Positions 1-9,196 are shown, counted from the stretch's first letter. The stretch: DNA of 64,000 bases from Halomarina ordinaria (GCF_030553305.1 NZ_JARRAH010000002.1:62001-126000); one strand, 5' to 3'. Made by a program: numbers and translations. The notes: generated by a model not told the origin, from the letters alone.

Positions 1-358
1 TTTCGGTCGTCAGATCGCCGTCGACAGACGCTCGATGTAATCGTTGGTCCGTCCAACAGCGCCTTTTTATCCGAGACGACTCGCGATATCCTGCAGCAGC
101 CACACCGTCAACGTCCGACAATCCCTTGACAGCGCACCAATCATCGGTCGAACGGGAAGCACGGGTGCTTCCGTTCGTGATCGAACCGGAAGTGGGTCTG
201 TTCGGGATGCGCGTACCGCCAAACCCGTTCTGGTTCAGTCGTTGCGTACGTACGGGACGGACCGCTGAGAGGGGTTTCGAATAGAGAGACGCGGATGGAA
301 CCGTACGGATGCTCGGTGGTAACACTTAACGCGATATGGCTCCACTGGGGGAGCCAAT
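1..358. other. Leading non-coding stretch
   Basis: I see no gene here that I can support. Short open frames lack haloarchaeal codon bias. A stem-loop at 338-355 (arms GGCTCC and GGAGCC, 6-nt loop) lies just ahead of the ATG at 359 and includes a G-rich GGGGGAG stretch that could act as a Shine-Dalgarno site. Confidence 0.4.
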
Positions 359-1711
359 ATGACGTTAGCGACGGTTCGGAGATATCACCCGACTCGGACC
401 CCTCCCTCGAAGGAGGCGGCGGTCGTGGTAGGGGGAAGTATGGCCGGTCTCCTCACTGCCCGGGTCCTCGCGGACAGTTTGCGGGAGGTAACCGTGATCG
501 AGCGGGACCCAATTCCCCCCGAACCGATCACTCGCCGGGGCGTCCCCCAGGGCAGGCACGTCCACCTGTTGCTCGAGTCAGGGCGCGCTACCCTCGACGA
601 TCTGTTTCCGGGATTCGGCGAGGAGCTCGCGAGGGAAGGCGGGGTGATACTCGACGGCTCGCGCGACGTGATGCACTACCAGGAGGGCGACTATCTCGTC
701 GACGGGACTCGACAGTTCCCGTTGTATTTCGCCACCCGACCACTCTTCGAACACGTAGTTCGGCGACGCGTGGCCGACCTCGACGCGGTCACGTTCCGGT
801 CGCGGTGCCAGTGGACCGATTACCTCGTGGATGGATCCGCCACGACCGTGACGGGAGTCACCGTCGACGCAGCGGAGGGCGGCTCGGAGGAATTGGATGC
901 CGATCTGGTCGTCGATGCGACCGGTCGGACGTCCCGGACGCCGACGTGGCTACAGACGCACGACTACGACCCGCCGCAAACCGACGAAGTTCGCGTCGAT
1001 ATGGCCTACAGTACGGCGTACATCGAACGGCCCGCCAACGACCGAAAGATGGTCCTGGCGGCCCCATCACCCGAACTCGGTCGTGGCGGATCGACGTTTC
1101 CGGTCGAAGACGGTGGACGGCTCGTGACCCTGTTCGGACTGCACGGCGATCATCCGCCGACGGACGAGGACGGACTGATCGAGTTCGCGTCGTCCCTCCC
1201 CGTCCAGCGATTCGAACGGCTTCTCGATACGCGGACGTGGCTCTCCGAGGATATCGCACACTACCCGTTCCCGACCAGCATCCGCCGGCGCTACGAGGGC
1301 CTGGAGCGGTTTCCGGAGGGGTTACTCGTCGTCGGTGACGCCCTCGCCAGTTTCAATCCGATCTACGGTCAGGGGATGTCGGTCGCGGCCCTGGAGGCGC
1401 TGGTTCTGCATCGCACACTCGCGGACGGGAGCCGCGAGGATCTTGGGCTGCGCTTTTTCGACCGTGTCGAAGACATCGTCGACATCGCCTGGACGTTGTC
1501 CGTCGGCGGGGACTTCGTGTTCCCGCAAACCGAGGGCCCGAAGCCTCTCGGTACCGATCTGACCAACAGGTATATATCCCGCCTGTTGCGTGGGTCCCAC
1601 GACGACCAAGTGCTCCGGGAGGCGTTCGTCGAAGTGCTCATGATGGAGCGGCCCCCGACGACACTGTTCTCCCCTCACATCCTCTGGCGCGTCCTCAGGT
1701 CGAACACGTGA
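359..1711 (+). CDS. FAD-dependent oxidoreductase (aromatic-hydroxylase/halogenase superfamily)
   Basis: This 450-residue protein belongs to the FAD/NAD(P)-binding Rossmann flavoproteins related to PHBH-type hydroxylases, geranylgeranyl reductases and tryptophan halogenases. An N-terminal dinucleotide-binding motif VVVGGSMAG at about residues 22-30 is followed by a strand ending in VTVIERD, which should bind the adenosine ribose. A second FAD-contact motif, VVGDALASFNPIYGQGMS, lies near residue 322. There is no signal peptide or membrane segment, so it should be cytoplasmic. The start is the ATG at 359, eight bases after a G-rich stretch. It stands alone, with the ArsR gene about 300 bp downstream. 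The substrate cannot be read from the sequence. Confidence 0.85.
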   Translation: MTLATVRRYHPTRTPPSKEAAVVVGGSMAGLLTARVLADSLREVTVIERDPIPPEPITRRGVPQGRHVHLLLESGRATLDDLFPGFGEELAREGGVILDGSRDVMHYQEGDYLVDGTRQFPLYFATRPLFEHVVRRRVADLDAVTFRSRCQWTDYLVDGSATTVTGVTVDAAEGGSEELDADLVVDATGRTSRTPTWLQTHDYDPPQTDEVRVDMAYSTAYIERPANDRKMVLAAPSPELGRGGSTFPVEDGGRLVTLFGLHGDHPPTDEDGLIEFASSLPVQRFERLLDTRTWLSEDIAHYPFPTSIRRRYEGLERFPEGLLVVGDALASFNPIYGQGMSVAALEALVLHRTLADGSREDLGLRFFDRVEDIVDIAWTLSVGGDFVFPQTEGPKPLGTDLTNRYISRLLRGSHDDQVLREAFVEVLMMERPPTTLFSPHILWRVLRSNT

Positions 1712-1967
1712 GCGGGAATGCAACCACGTTCCGCGTACGCTTCGCCGTGTCACAGTGGACCGATAGAATGTCGAGTCAACAGGGTTGGTTCGGTGAATAC
1801 AGATTCCGTGTTCAGCCCGGATGTATCGACGACTACCGTAGAGGCCAGTGAAGGCAGGGAGCTCGGCTTCGTGAGAGACCTAGATGCCACCCGAACGCTG
1901 ACAATCGTGCCATCCTCGCTAACGTTGTCTCGTGCACACTGATAGCGAAATCGACGTGGCGACCCTA

Positions 1968-2021
1968 TTTAACTAGAAGGTTTAATACTTGGCGAGTCAT
2001 ACACTTAACTAGATGGTTGAA
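1968..2021 (+). promoter_or_regulatory. Repeated operator-like element at the ArsR promoter
   Basis: Two near-identical 14-mers, TTAACTAGAAGGTT (from 1969) and TTAACTAGATGGTT (from 2005), lie 36 bp apart. Each is roughly dyad-symmetric (TTAAC...GTT). The second overlaps the ATG at 2013. The position fits an autoregulatory site for the ArsR-type protein encoded immediately downstream. This is inferred from position and symmetry only. Confidence 0.55.
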
Positions 2022-2351
2022 CAACAGCCGGACGACCTGGATCTCGACGCGATTTTCCACGCGCTGGCCCACCCGGTCCGCCGGGGTCTCCTCGAACAGC
2101 TCGCTAACGATTCCAAGAGCGTTAGTGAGCTAGCCGACCCCTACGATGTCTCGTTGGCTGCCGTCTCGAAGCACCTTCGCGTGCTCGAGGACGCGGGCCT
2201 GCTCGATGTCGAGGCGGACGGGCGGGTTCGACGCTGTCATCTCGACGCTGCGCCGCTGAGCGAGGCGTTCGGGTGGCTCACCCGGTACCGCGTCCTCTGG
2301 GACGACCGGCTGACGGCGCTGGCCGACCATCTGGAGGACGAAGACCAATGA
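2013..2351 (+). CDS. ArsR-family winged-helix regulator
   Basis: A 112-residue protein with the ArsR pattern. Helix 1 contains HALAHPVRRGLLEQL (about residues 12-26). A helix-turn-helix follows at about 36-65 (SVSELADPYDVSLAAVSKHL), then a wing with GRVRRCHLD. The metal-binding ELCVC motif of classical metal sensors is absent, so it is probably a non-metal member of the kind paired with SRPBCC proteins. Its stop overlaps the ATG of the next gene (ATGA at 2348-2351), so the two are translationally coupled. A duplicated operator-like element covers its start and suggests autoregulation. Confidence 0.9.
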   Translation: MVEQQPDDLDLDAIFHALAHPVRRGLLEQLANDSKSVSELADPYDVSLAAVSKHLRVLEDAGLLDVEADGRVRRCHLDAAPLSEAFGWLTRYRVLWDDRLTALADHLEDEDQ

Positions 2352-2851
2352 CAGACACCGACCCAGACGACGGAGTACCGTCCGAGGAGTCCACGACGAC
2401 TGAGGAACGGAGCGTGACCGTCGATCGCGTGATCGCGGCCTCCCCCGAGCGAGTCTACGAGGCGTTCGTCGATCCCGACGAACTCGCCGCATGGCTCTCG
2501 CCGGAAGGCTTCTCCTGTGAAATCCACGAGTTCGACGCCACAGAAGGAGGAACCTTCCGCATATCGTTCAACGCCGAGGTCGAGGAACTAGAACCGCTTG
2601 CCCACACCTTCCACGGGACGTACGAAGAACTGGTTCCGGGAGAGCGGATCGTCTATACAGAGACGTTCGAATCCGATGACCCGGGAATGACCGGAGACAT
2701 GACAACTACAGTTACCTTGGACGCGGTTCCCGAGGGGACCAAGGTCACCGCTCGCCAGACAGGGATTCCCGATGCCATTCCGCCGGAGGACGCCGATGAG
2801 GGCTGGACCGACTCCCTCGGAAACCTCGCGGACATCGTCGAGAACGCGTAG
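2348..2851 (+). CDS. SRPBCC / AHSA1-type protein
   Basis: A 167-residue START-like (SRPBCC) protein of the AHSA1 type, a helix-grip fold that binds hydrophobic ligands. The diagnostic opening is VDRVIAASPERVYEAFVDPD followed by ELAAWLSPEGF. The end, GWTDSLGNLADIVE, matches the usual amphipathic C-terminal helix. The ATG at 2348 is preferred over an upstream in-frame ATG because it gives the usual short acidic N-terminus and overlaps the ArsR stop. The ArsR-AHSA1 pairing is common; the partner is assumed to be regulated by, or to feed back on, the ArsR protein. The ligand is unknown. Confidence 0.88.
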   Translation: MTDTDPDDGVPSEESTTTEERSVTVDRVIAASPERVYEAFVDPDELAAWLSPEGFSCEIHEFDATEGGTFRISFNAEVEELEPLAHTFHGTYEELVPGERIVYTETFESDDPGMTGDMTTTVTLDAVPEGTKVTARQTGIPDAIPPEDADEGWTDSLGNLADIVENA

Positions 2852-2888
2852 CCATAATCGAAACCGACGTCACGCGTCTGGCGATTCG

Positions 2889-3137
2889 ATGGGCGACTAC
2901 GCCGTCACAGGAGCGTTCCTCGGCCCCGAGGAGGACGTGGGCAGTGCCGTTCTCAAGACGGTCGAAGACGAGAAGCAAATCTCCGGGGGGAGTGGGGCCT
3001 ATCGCGGAGGTGCCCGAGGTGCCCGTCGGGGAGGTGGAGGCCCACAGACGCGTCGTCGTTGCACCACCGTGACCTCCCGAAGCTCACCGATGCAGGTGTC
3101 GTCGAGTTTGATCATACGATGAGCGACGAGCGATAGT
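2889..3137 (+). pseudogene. Decayed small gene with a DUF7344-like tail
   Basis: The segment opens with an ATG and an acidic reading frame (GPEEDVGSAVLKTVEDEK). After a change of frame it ends with LHHRDLPKLTDAGVVEFD, stop at 3135-3137. That ending resembles the winged-helix C-terminus of the haloarchaeal DUF7344 proteins, usually H-x-H-L-P-K-L-x-x-A-G-V-V-x-x-D. No single frame spans both parts. I read it as a frameshifted remnant, possibly a fusion of two fragments. The 370 bp from here to the next gene show nothing recognisable. Confidence 0.4.
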
Positions 3138-3513
3138 CGATATTGACTGACGACGGGGACTGTATTTCGCTGCCGTAGGAGGCGGTGCATCATGACCGAT
3201 GCTGCAGAGTAGGCACTGAGAGGAGCAGACTGATACAGGCACAACGACTCGACCCGCTGGTCCCCAGCCTCGAGGCCGGTCGTGTGACGGTTCACGAACG
3301 TGTCGTATGTGGAGGAACAATTTGCCGGTACTAAGGACCGCTGGTTACGGTCTTCTGGGAGTTCCGTTCGTCGTAAGAATCGCTCAGAAGCGATAACTGC
3401 TCTACTTCCGATTACAGTGGACAATCCGTCCGTCCACGACACAGGCAGAAATCCCACGAACGAAGACGTACATCATCGTTCACACGGTAGTGGTGGCGGG
3501 GCGCGTGATATCA

Positions 3514-5220
3514 ATGAACACAGTCGAACGATGGAAACAGGAGAAACATCCCCTCGATGTCATCGAAGACGTCTACGAGTACGCCGAGGGAGGGCTCTCT
3601 TTCGAGGAGATCGAAGACCGGGCCGGCGACGGCGAATGGGAGCGTCTGAAGTGGGCCGGCATGTACGCCCACGGTCGCCAGGACGACTACTTCATGCTTC
3701 GGACGAAGGTGCCCGGAGGACACCTTACTCCCGAGCAGACCGAGGTCATCGGCGAAGTGGCCGACGAGTACGCCACCGCGCCCGAGCAGTACGGCGGTGC
3801 AGAACAGAACGCTATCTGGGGGGACGCCTTCCTCGACATCACGACGCGCCAGGACATCCAGATGCACTGGATCGAGGTCGAGGACATGCCTGATATCTGG
3901 GAGCGCTACGACCAGGTCGACCTTACGACCGTCCAAGGCTGTGGTGACAGTGCACGCAACGTTCTCGGCTGTCCAGCCGCGGGACTCGACGAGCACGAGT
4001 GCTTCGACGCCCAACCCGTCGTCGACGCTGTCTCCGAGTTCTTCACCGAGAACCGGGAGTACGCGAACCTCCCGCGGAAGTTCAAGATGACCGTCACCGG
4101 CTGCCGGGAGGACTGTGCTCAGTCGCAGATCAACGACGTCGGGCTCGTACCGGCTCGTAAGACGGTCGACGGTGAGGATATCTACGGTTTCCACGCGCGC
4201 GTCGGCGGTGGACTCTCGGATGGGCCTCGCATGGCATCGAACCTAGACGTGTTCGTCCGCCCCGAAGACACCGTCGAGTTCTGCCGTGCGGTCGCCCAGA
4301 CGTTCAAGGAACTCGGCGACCGCCACAACCGTGGAGTCTGTCGGATGCGCTATCTCGTCCAGCAGATGGGGCCACAGAAGTTCGAGACGGCGGTTCGCGA
4401 CCGCTGTGACGTCGATCTGGTTGAGCGCGGGCGCGACCTCACGCGAGGATACCGTGGTGACCACATCGGCATCCACGAACAACGCGAGGACGGTCTCTAC
4501 TACGTCGGATTCAACGTCGTCGCTGGTCGCATGGGTGGTGATGAGTTCACCGAGGCGGCCAGGGCCGCCCGTGAGCACGGAACCGCCGACACCTCGATCC
4601 GGCTCGCCACGGACCAGAATTTCCTCATCACCCACGTTCCAGAGGACGACCTCCCCGCCCTGCTGAACGAACCGTTCGCGCGCACCTACGAACACGACCC
4701 GGGGCCGTTCGCCCGCGGTGCGGTCGGCTGTACTGGCTCGGAGTTCTGCAACTACGGCATCATCGAGACGAAAAAGCGCGTCTACCGCTGGGCCCGCGCC
4801 CTGGACCGTGGCATCGACGTGCCCGCCGACCTCGACGTGGTCCGGATGCACATGTCTGGGTGTTCGGCCTCCTGTGCTCAACCGCAGATCGCCGATATCG
4901 GTTTCCGTGGTGAGACCGTCAAAATCGACGATCCCGAGGGGACGACGAACGAGGAGGGCGACAACATCGTCGAGGGGATGGACCTCGGTCTGGGCGGTAG
5001 TCTCGGTCCGGACAACGAGTTCCTCGATTGGGTCGAACACGCCGTCCCGGCCCGCGCCGTCGTTCCCGCTCTCCAGCAGTTGTTCGACGTCTTCGCCGAG
5101 GAACGCGAGGCGGGCGAGCGCTTCTACGAGTGGACGCGACGAGTCAACAACGACCGGTTGCGGACGGTCATGCAACGAGCCGACGCGAACGTCTCCGGAG
5201 GTGTCCCCCATGGGGACTGA
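3514..5220 (+). CDS. nirA: Nitrite/sulfite reductase (siroheme, 4Fe-4S)
   Basis: A 568-residue assimilatory siroheme reductase with the usual two ferredoxin-like half-repeats. The first half has the TVQGCGDSARNVLGCPAAG block of nitrite/sulfite reductases. The second half carries the cofactor ligands in the order C-x5-C (Cys406 and Cys412, in GCTGSEFCNYG) and C-x3-C (Cys450 and Cys454, in SGCSASCAQPQ), which hold the coupled 4Fe-4S/siroheme centre. It should carry out six-electron reduction of nitrite to ammonia, or of sulfite to sulfide; the sequence alone does not settle which. ATG 3514 is preferred to an upstream GTG at 3490. The stop overlaps the next gene by 11 bp, implying that the F420-type protein is its electron partner. 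No nitrate reductase lies nearby. Confidence 0.9.
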   Translation: MNTVERWKQEKHPLDVIEDVYEYAEGGLSFEEIEDRAGDGEWERLKWAGMYAHGRQDDYFMLRTKVPGGHLTPEQTEVIGEVADEYATAPEQYGGAEQNAIWGDAFLDITTRQDIQMHWIEVEDMPDIWERYDQVDLTTVQGCGDSARNVLGCPAAGLDEHECFDAQPVVDAVSEFFTENREYANLPRKFKMTVTGCREDCAQSQINDVGLVPARKTVDGEDIYGFHARVGGGLSDGPRMASNLDVFVRPEDTVEFCRAVAQTFKELGDRHNRGVCRMRYLVQQMGPQKFETAVRDRCDVDLVERGRDLTRGYRGDHIGIHEQREDGLYYVGFNVVAGRMGGDEFTEAARAAREHGTADTSIRLATDQNFLITHVPEDDLPALLNEPFARTYEHDPGPFARGAVGCTGSEFCNYGIIETKKRVYRWARALDRGIDVPADLDVVRMHMSGCSASCAQPQIADIGFRGETVKIDDPEGTTNEEGDNIVEGMDLGLGGSLGPDNEFLDWVEHAVPARAVVPALQQLFDVFAEEREAGERFYEWTRRVNNDRLRTVMQRADANVSGGVPHGD

Positions 5221-6694
5221 CGAGACCAGCCACGGTCCCCTGCCTGGCGTGCCCGACGACGGCAGTTCCACCGGCGGTGACGCCTGCGGCTGTCCCGACG
5301 AGCGAGGATGCGGCTGTGAAAACCCAGCCGCAGCCGCCGATGGGGGCGTCCGTCCCAGCAACGTCGACAGTGAGGGCAATCTCACGGCGCTGACGTTCAC
5401 GACGCCCACCGAGGAGAAGAGCCAGGACGTCTCCGAGGGGCATCCGAACCGGCGCGTGCAGGTGCCCGAGGGCGTGGACCTCGACACGCCCGGCTACTCG
5501 ATTCGTCGCGAGATGAACGACATCGAAGAACCCGATGACAAGACGTGGTTCATGGAGCTCGACGCGGCGGTAATCGACGCGGACCGCTGCATCCAGTGTG
5601 GCACCTGTGTCGCCGCCTGCCCATCCGACTCCATCGGCATCGGCGAGGACGGCCTGCCCGAACTGGTCAAGATGTGTACAGGCTGTTCGCTCTGTTGGGA
5701 CTTCTGCCCGCGCGGGGGGCTTCGCTACGAGCGCCAGTGGAAGATAACCGGCGGTGAGGACAACGTCACGGGCGCCGGTGATCCCATCACGGAGTTTTCC
5801 GCGAAGGTCGACGAGGAATGGCGCGAGAACGCCCAGGACGGCGGCCTCGTGACGAGCGTCCTCCTCCACTTACTGGAGGCAGGGAAGATCGACGGCGCGC
5901 TCATCGCCACCGAGAGCGAAGACGAACCCTGGAAGGCCGAGAGTCTGCTCGCGACCACGCCCAGAGAGCTCGTCGAGAACGCGGGCAGCTTCTACAATCA
6001 GACGATGGCGCTGGGTTCCCTCGACGTCGACCAGTGGCGCGAGAAACTCCCCGAGAAGGACCCCGAAGAGCTCTCGTTGGCACTCGTCGGGACGCCCTGT
6101 GAGATCGAGGGCATCCGCGCGCTGCAGGATTTCGAGTGGGACTACGCCAGCCAGGAGGAGGGCGTCAGGGCCATCGACTACACCATCGCCCTGATGTGTA
6201 CGAAGAACTTCAACTACCATCGTCTCATCGGCGACCAGCTTCAGGAGAAACGTGGTATCGACCCCGAAAGCATCGGTAAGATGGACGTCCTGCACGGCAA
6301 CATGATCGTCTACGATAGGGAGGGAGAGACGGTTCTCAAGGAGGACATCGAGGAGTTCCACGGCGCGGCACTGAAAGGCTGCAACGAATGTGCGGACTTT
6401 ACCGGCTACTGTGCGGACCTGACGGTCGGCTCGGTCGGCTCGAGTGACGAGTACTCGAGCGTCATCGTCCGCACCGAACGGGGACTAGAGGCGTGGGAAC
6501 TCACCGAACCCGACCTCGACTACCACGATCTGGAGGACCGCTCGGCCATCGGCGGCCTCCAGTCGTGGGACAAAAAGAAGGCCTTCGAATCCCTCCAGCG
6601 ACCGTTCGACCCGGACGCGCCACGGTTCATCGAGTATACTGTTCACGCCGAGAGGTACGGGACCGAACTGAATCCACACGAGGCAGATCACTGA
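5210..6694 (+). CDS. F420H2 dehydrogenase/hydrogenase beta-type iron-sulfur flavoprotein (FrhB family)
   Basis: A 494-residue protein. The N-terminal region is Cys-rich (CGCPDERGCGC, about residues 25-37). A 2x4Fe-4S ferredoxin domain follows, with CIQCGTCVAACP from Cys127 and CTGCSLCWDFCP from Cys156. The rest is an FrhB/FdhB-type domain ending in GCNECADFTGYCADLTVGS. FrhB-type proteins bind FAD, 4Fe-4S and coenzyme F420 and oxidise F420H2. The 11-bp overlap with nirA suggests that it passes electrons from F420H2 (or ferredoxin) to the siroheme enzyme. The arrangement resembles a split version of the methanogen F420-dependent sulfite reductase Fsr, where such a domain is fused to the reductase. 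The electron-donor role is inferred. Confidence 0.85.
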   Translation: MGTDETSHGPLPGVPDDGSSTGGDACGCPDERGCGCENPAAAADGGVRPSNVDSEGNLTALTFTTPTEEKSQDVSEGHPNRRVQVPEGVDLDTPGYSIRREMNDIEEPDDKTWFMELDAAVIDADRCIQCGTCVAACPSDSIGIGEDGLPELVKMCTGCSLCWDFCPRGGLRYERQWKITGGEDNVTGAGDPITEFSAKVDEEWRENAQDGGLVTSVLLHLLEAGKIDGALIATESEDEPWKAESLLATTPRELVENAGSFYNQTMALGSLDVDQWREKLPEKDPEELSLALVGTPCEIEGIRALQDFEWDYASQEEGVRAIDYTIALMCTKNFNYHRLIGDQLQEKRGIDPESIGKMDVLHGNMIVYDREGETVLKEDIEEFHGAALKGCNECADFTGYCADLTVGSVGSSDEYSSVIVRTERGLEAWELTEPDLDYHDLEDRSAIGGLQSWDKKKAFESLQRPFDPDAPRFIEYTVHAERYGTELNPHEADH

Positions 6695-7396
6695 CGCCTG
6701 CATCCCGGTCCCGATACTTAGCTGAGGAGCAGCTTCACCGTATCAGAACCGAAGGCGCTGGGACTCCTTCCTCAGGCAGGGTCGCGAAGCCCTGAGCAGA
6801 GGGGTACGGTCCCCCATTCGATAGGTTGCGACGAGGTACCACCCCTAGATGTCCGTCTCTATTTCGTCCGGCATCTCACGGTTTTCCGGGCGCGTCGACG
6901 GTACACAGACCGTCACGGCAGATTGTCGCTTCCCGTAACGGGACGAGATTGGGTTGGTGAGTTGTTCGGGACATCGGTGTCTCTGGACTTGACGATTGGG
7001 GTGCTACTCGCAAGCTAATACAATCGAGTGTGTGACGCCGAACGGCGCAGGGCGCGCCTGCGAGCGTGTCGGGGCGTGAGGTTCCATGACTGGTTCAGAC
7101 ACATTCGATAATAGGGCACCCGATCACGAGCGGCTCGAAACCGAACTCCTCGCACAGGACCGGGATGCGGCCCGCCTCCGAACCGCCCGTGCCCCTCGCG
7201 GGCTAACATGCATGTGCCCTGGACGCCAGCATTGAGCGCGTTTTCGGTTGCGCCCCTCGCGGGCTTTCGCGTTCCAGCGCTTTGGGCCGTTCCGCGCGGC
7301 TTATCTCCGAGTCGGTGGTACTACTACGTGCTGGTCACCTCGCTGGCTCGTTCGGCCGACGAGGGCAGCGACCGGCACCGCTGGAGGTGGACACTC
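6695..7396. other. 700-bp intergenic stretch
   Basis: No convincing gene. A 49-codon frame at 7086-7235 (ATG, acidic start) is possible but unrecognised. The phrase GCCCCTCGCGGGCT occurs twice (about 7191 and 7252), which may hint at a small duplication. No tRNA or insertion-sequence end was seen. Confidence 0.3.
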
Positions 7397-7552
7397 ATGC
7401 TGGAATACTCCGCCGTCCGATGCGCCGAGTGTGGACACGTGTACAGTGCTCGAAAGCAGGACGGGCGATTCATCCTCTCGACGAGAGATGGGCAGTGTTC
7501 CTGTGGAGGGACAGCCTTCGAAGCGGTTGCAGGGGAGGTACGTGGAGACTGA
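7397..7552 (+). CDS. Small zinc-ribbon protein
   Basis: A 51-residue protein with one CxxC pair (RCAECGHVYSAR, about residues 9-12) and a second CxC pair (QCSCGG, about 34-36). Together these form a rubredoxin-like zinc ribbon. Such tiny zinc proteins are abundant in haloarchaea and usually lack a known function; they may bind nucleic acids or proteins. The ATG at 7397 is the only start that gives a compact domain. It has no operon partner. Confidence 0.55.
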   Translation: MLEYSAVRCAECGHVYSARKQDGRFILSTRDGQCSCGGTAFEAVAGEVRGD

Positions 7553-7804
7553 CGACAGCCTCCATCCCTCTTCCTGTGCGCGATACACACGCTCTGTAAC
7601 CAGTCGGGCGGTGGTGTTAATTTTCGAGTATTTCAACAGGGCTAGGGGTTATCGATCGGGGGTTTCTGCTCGCAGCCACGAAACTACGACCCTCGTCTGT
7701 CGCACCACCGTAGTCGCCATCGAGGTGAGGGATAGAGCCTGTCTGTTTCTCGGAACACGGGTAATCGGCCGAGACGTCACATCCCCGCCTCCTGCCTGAT
7801 TTTA
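7553..7804. other. Intergenic, left flank of the insertion sequence
   Basis: About 250 bp with no gene that I can support, ending at the 9-bp target duplication of the IS5-type element. Confidence 0.3.
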
Positions 7805-7813
7805 CTAATGTGG
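7805..7813 (+). repeat. Target-site duplication, left copy
   Basis: CTAATGTGG lies directly outside the left inverted repeat of the IS5-type element. The same 9 bp recur at 9270-9278 outside the right end. Confidence 0.85.
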
Positions 7814-7889
7814 GGCCTTGTTAAGACGCAGAGATACCGGTTGGTTCGTTCGGTAAGACTACGAATCATTCATTTACTCAATCTCCGAG

Positions 7890-8309
7890 TTAGCATTCCG
7901 TTTGAATGAACTCGACAGACATGTCTCTCAATACTCGGATAATCAGTCGTTGATGATAACAACCGGCTGGAGTCCATCTCGTATTAAATGGTCCCGCACT
8001 CTGTGACCCATTTTTAGATTCAACCTCTACTTCAACGTTGTAGGCCCCTGTTTCAACAATATTCGAATCACCACCGCGGGAATGCTGTGTCGGGAAAATC
8101 CGATACCGACTTTCGTATTCGACTTCGGCAGAAGAAAAAAAGCCGTCAGGAGAAGTAACTGTTGTCTCTACCCATACTTCTTCGTCTCGCTCATTTGCCC
8201 ACTCGATGTCGGCATACCCGGTCGAAAGCACGGACATTATTGTATAAACGCCTGCACCACCGACGACTCCTCCTCCAACTGAAAACAAGAGCTCTCTGCG
8301 CGTAGGCAT
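7890..8309 (-). CDS. Exported hypothetical protein, IS passenger
   Basis: A 139-residue protein, not recognised. It starts PTRRELLFSVGGGVVGGAGV: an arginine pair followed by a hydrophobic segment (about residues 7-28), which fits a Tat-type signal or a single N-terminal anchor. The remainder is beta-rich and acidic (IEWANERDEEVWVETTV and similar), like many haloarchaeal surface domains, and ends in a cysteine. It lies within the ends of the IS5-type element, in the same direction as and downstream of the transposase (62 bp), so it travels with it. A role as a host-benefit or immunity cargo is possible but unsupported. Confidence 0.6.
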   Translation of the reverse strand: MPTRRELLFSVGGGVVGGAGVYTIMSVLSTGYADIEWANERDEEVWVETTVTSPDGFFSSAEVEYESRYRIFPTQHSRGGDSNIVETGAYNVEVEVESKNGSQSAGPFNTRWTPAGCYHQRLIIRVLRDMSVEFIQTEC

Positions 8310-8371
8310 ACGTAAGGAAGAATGAACCGAAGAATCTACATATTTCTTCTGGTCTCTCTATCTAATCGTCA

Positions 8372-9196
8372 TTAGCGAGCAATCTCGACATTTCTCACAG
8401 CCGCTTTCAGAACGAGTTCACGGAATTGTCCAAACCACGTTCGAGCACGGAGAGTGCCGCCATACCGCTGCTTGAGTGCAAAGAAAACGGCCTCAACAAT
8501 TGACCGCCGATGATAGATATCATCGTCATGGCGGGCGTTGTGAGCCGTATCAAGTGGAGAGAACTCCCGGTGTTTGATCACTGGCCGAACGTCGGCCTCC
8601 CGAAGTTCTTCACGCAGATCGTCCCAGTCATACCCTTTGTCAGCGGTAACGGTCTGTAGTCGGTTGAGATTCCGCGTGAGTACCTGCCGCCCGACTTGTG
8701 TGTCGTGTGGTTGCTTCATCGAACAGTGAATATCCAATACGGTACTGGTTTCACAGTCTACCAATGCTATTGTCTTGACCGATCTGAAGGTATAGTCTGT
8801 CCGGTTGGCATAGTGACGGCTGGCCGAGTGGCGGTCGAAGCCAGTTGCGTCGATAGCCTGCACGTCTCCGGCATTACGAAGATCAGCAGAGAGTCGAAGA
8901 AGGGTTCGCCAGATTCCCATCTTGAGATGCTGCTTCCGTGCGCAGACACTGGTGAAGTCCGGTAGTTCGCTGGGTTCAAGATTCATTTTCTTGACGACCC
9001 CGTGCATCTCGTGGAGAACATCGAGAAGCCGTCGATATGGAAGATCAAGGTATTCACGGAGACCGTGGATGACAACGATAACCCAATCAGCGTAGCCGCC
9101 ATCACCCTTCTTGACCGCTGGTGCAGGATTGCCAGGGACAGCACGTTTCGATAGTGTTACGAGGCGATCTGTGAAGCGCGAGAGACGAGTGGGCAC
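8372..9196 (-). CDS. IS5-family transposase (DDE)
   Basis: A 274-residue DDE transposase, full length for the IS5 group. The first Asp is in AIDATGFD, the second in TADKGYD, and the catalytic Glu lies in YHRRSIVEAVFFALK. That last segment matches the IS4/IS5 signature Y-(2)-R-(3)-E-(6)-K exactly. The start is a GTG at 9196, 73 bp inside the right inverted repeat. No frameshift or stop is visible, so the element may be active. It cuts and pastes its own element through the 16-bp ends described for the IS. Confidence 0.92.
   Translation of the reverse strand: MPTRLSRFTDRLVTLSKRAVPGNPAPAVKKGDGGYADWVIVVIHGLREYLDLPYRRLLDVLHEMHGVVKKMNLEPSELPDFTSVCARKQHLKMGIWRTLLRLSADLRNAGDVQAIDATGFDRHSASRHYANRTDYTFRSVKTIALVDCETSTVLDIHCSMKQPHDTQVGRQVLTRNLNRLQTVTADKGYDWDDLREELREADVRPVIKHREFSPLDTAHNARHDDDIYHRRSIVEAVFFALKQRYGGTLRARTWFGQFRELVLKAAVRNVEIAR

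Noticed and set aside
295-1338. 347-codon frame overlapping the first flavoprotein gene.
   Set aside because: Arg-rich, low-complexity product with no domain; the overlapping frame carries clear FAD motifs.
3511-5487. Long open frames antisense to the siroheme reductase (227 and 414 codons).
   Set aside because: They mirror the codon bias of the real gene; high third-position GC creates long antisense frames. The plus-strand protein has all cofactor ligands.
6695-7396. Possible tRNA or small RNA gene.
   Set aside because: No cloverleaf, no conserved TTCRANNC-type T-loop in the right place, and no terminator seen.
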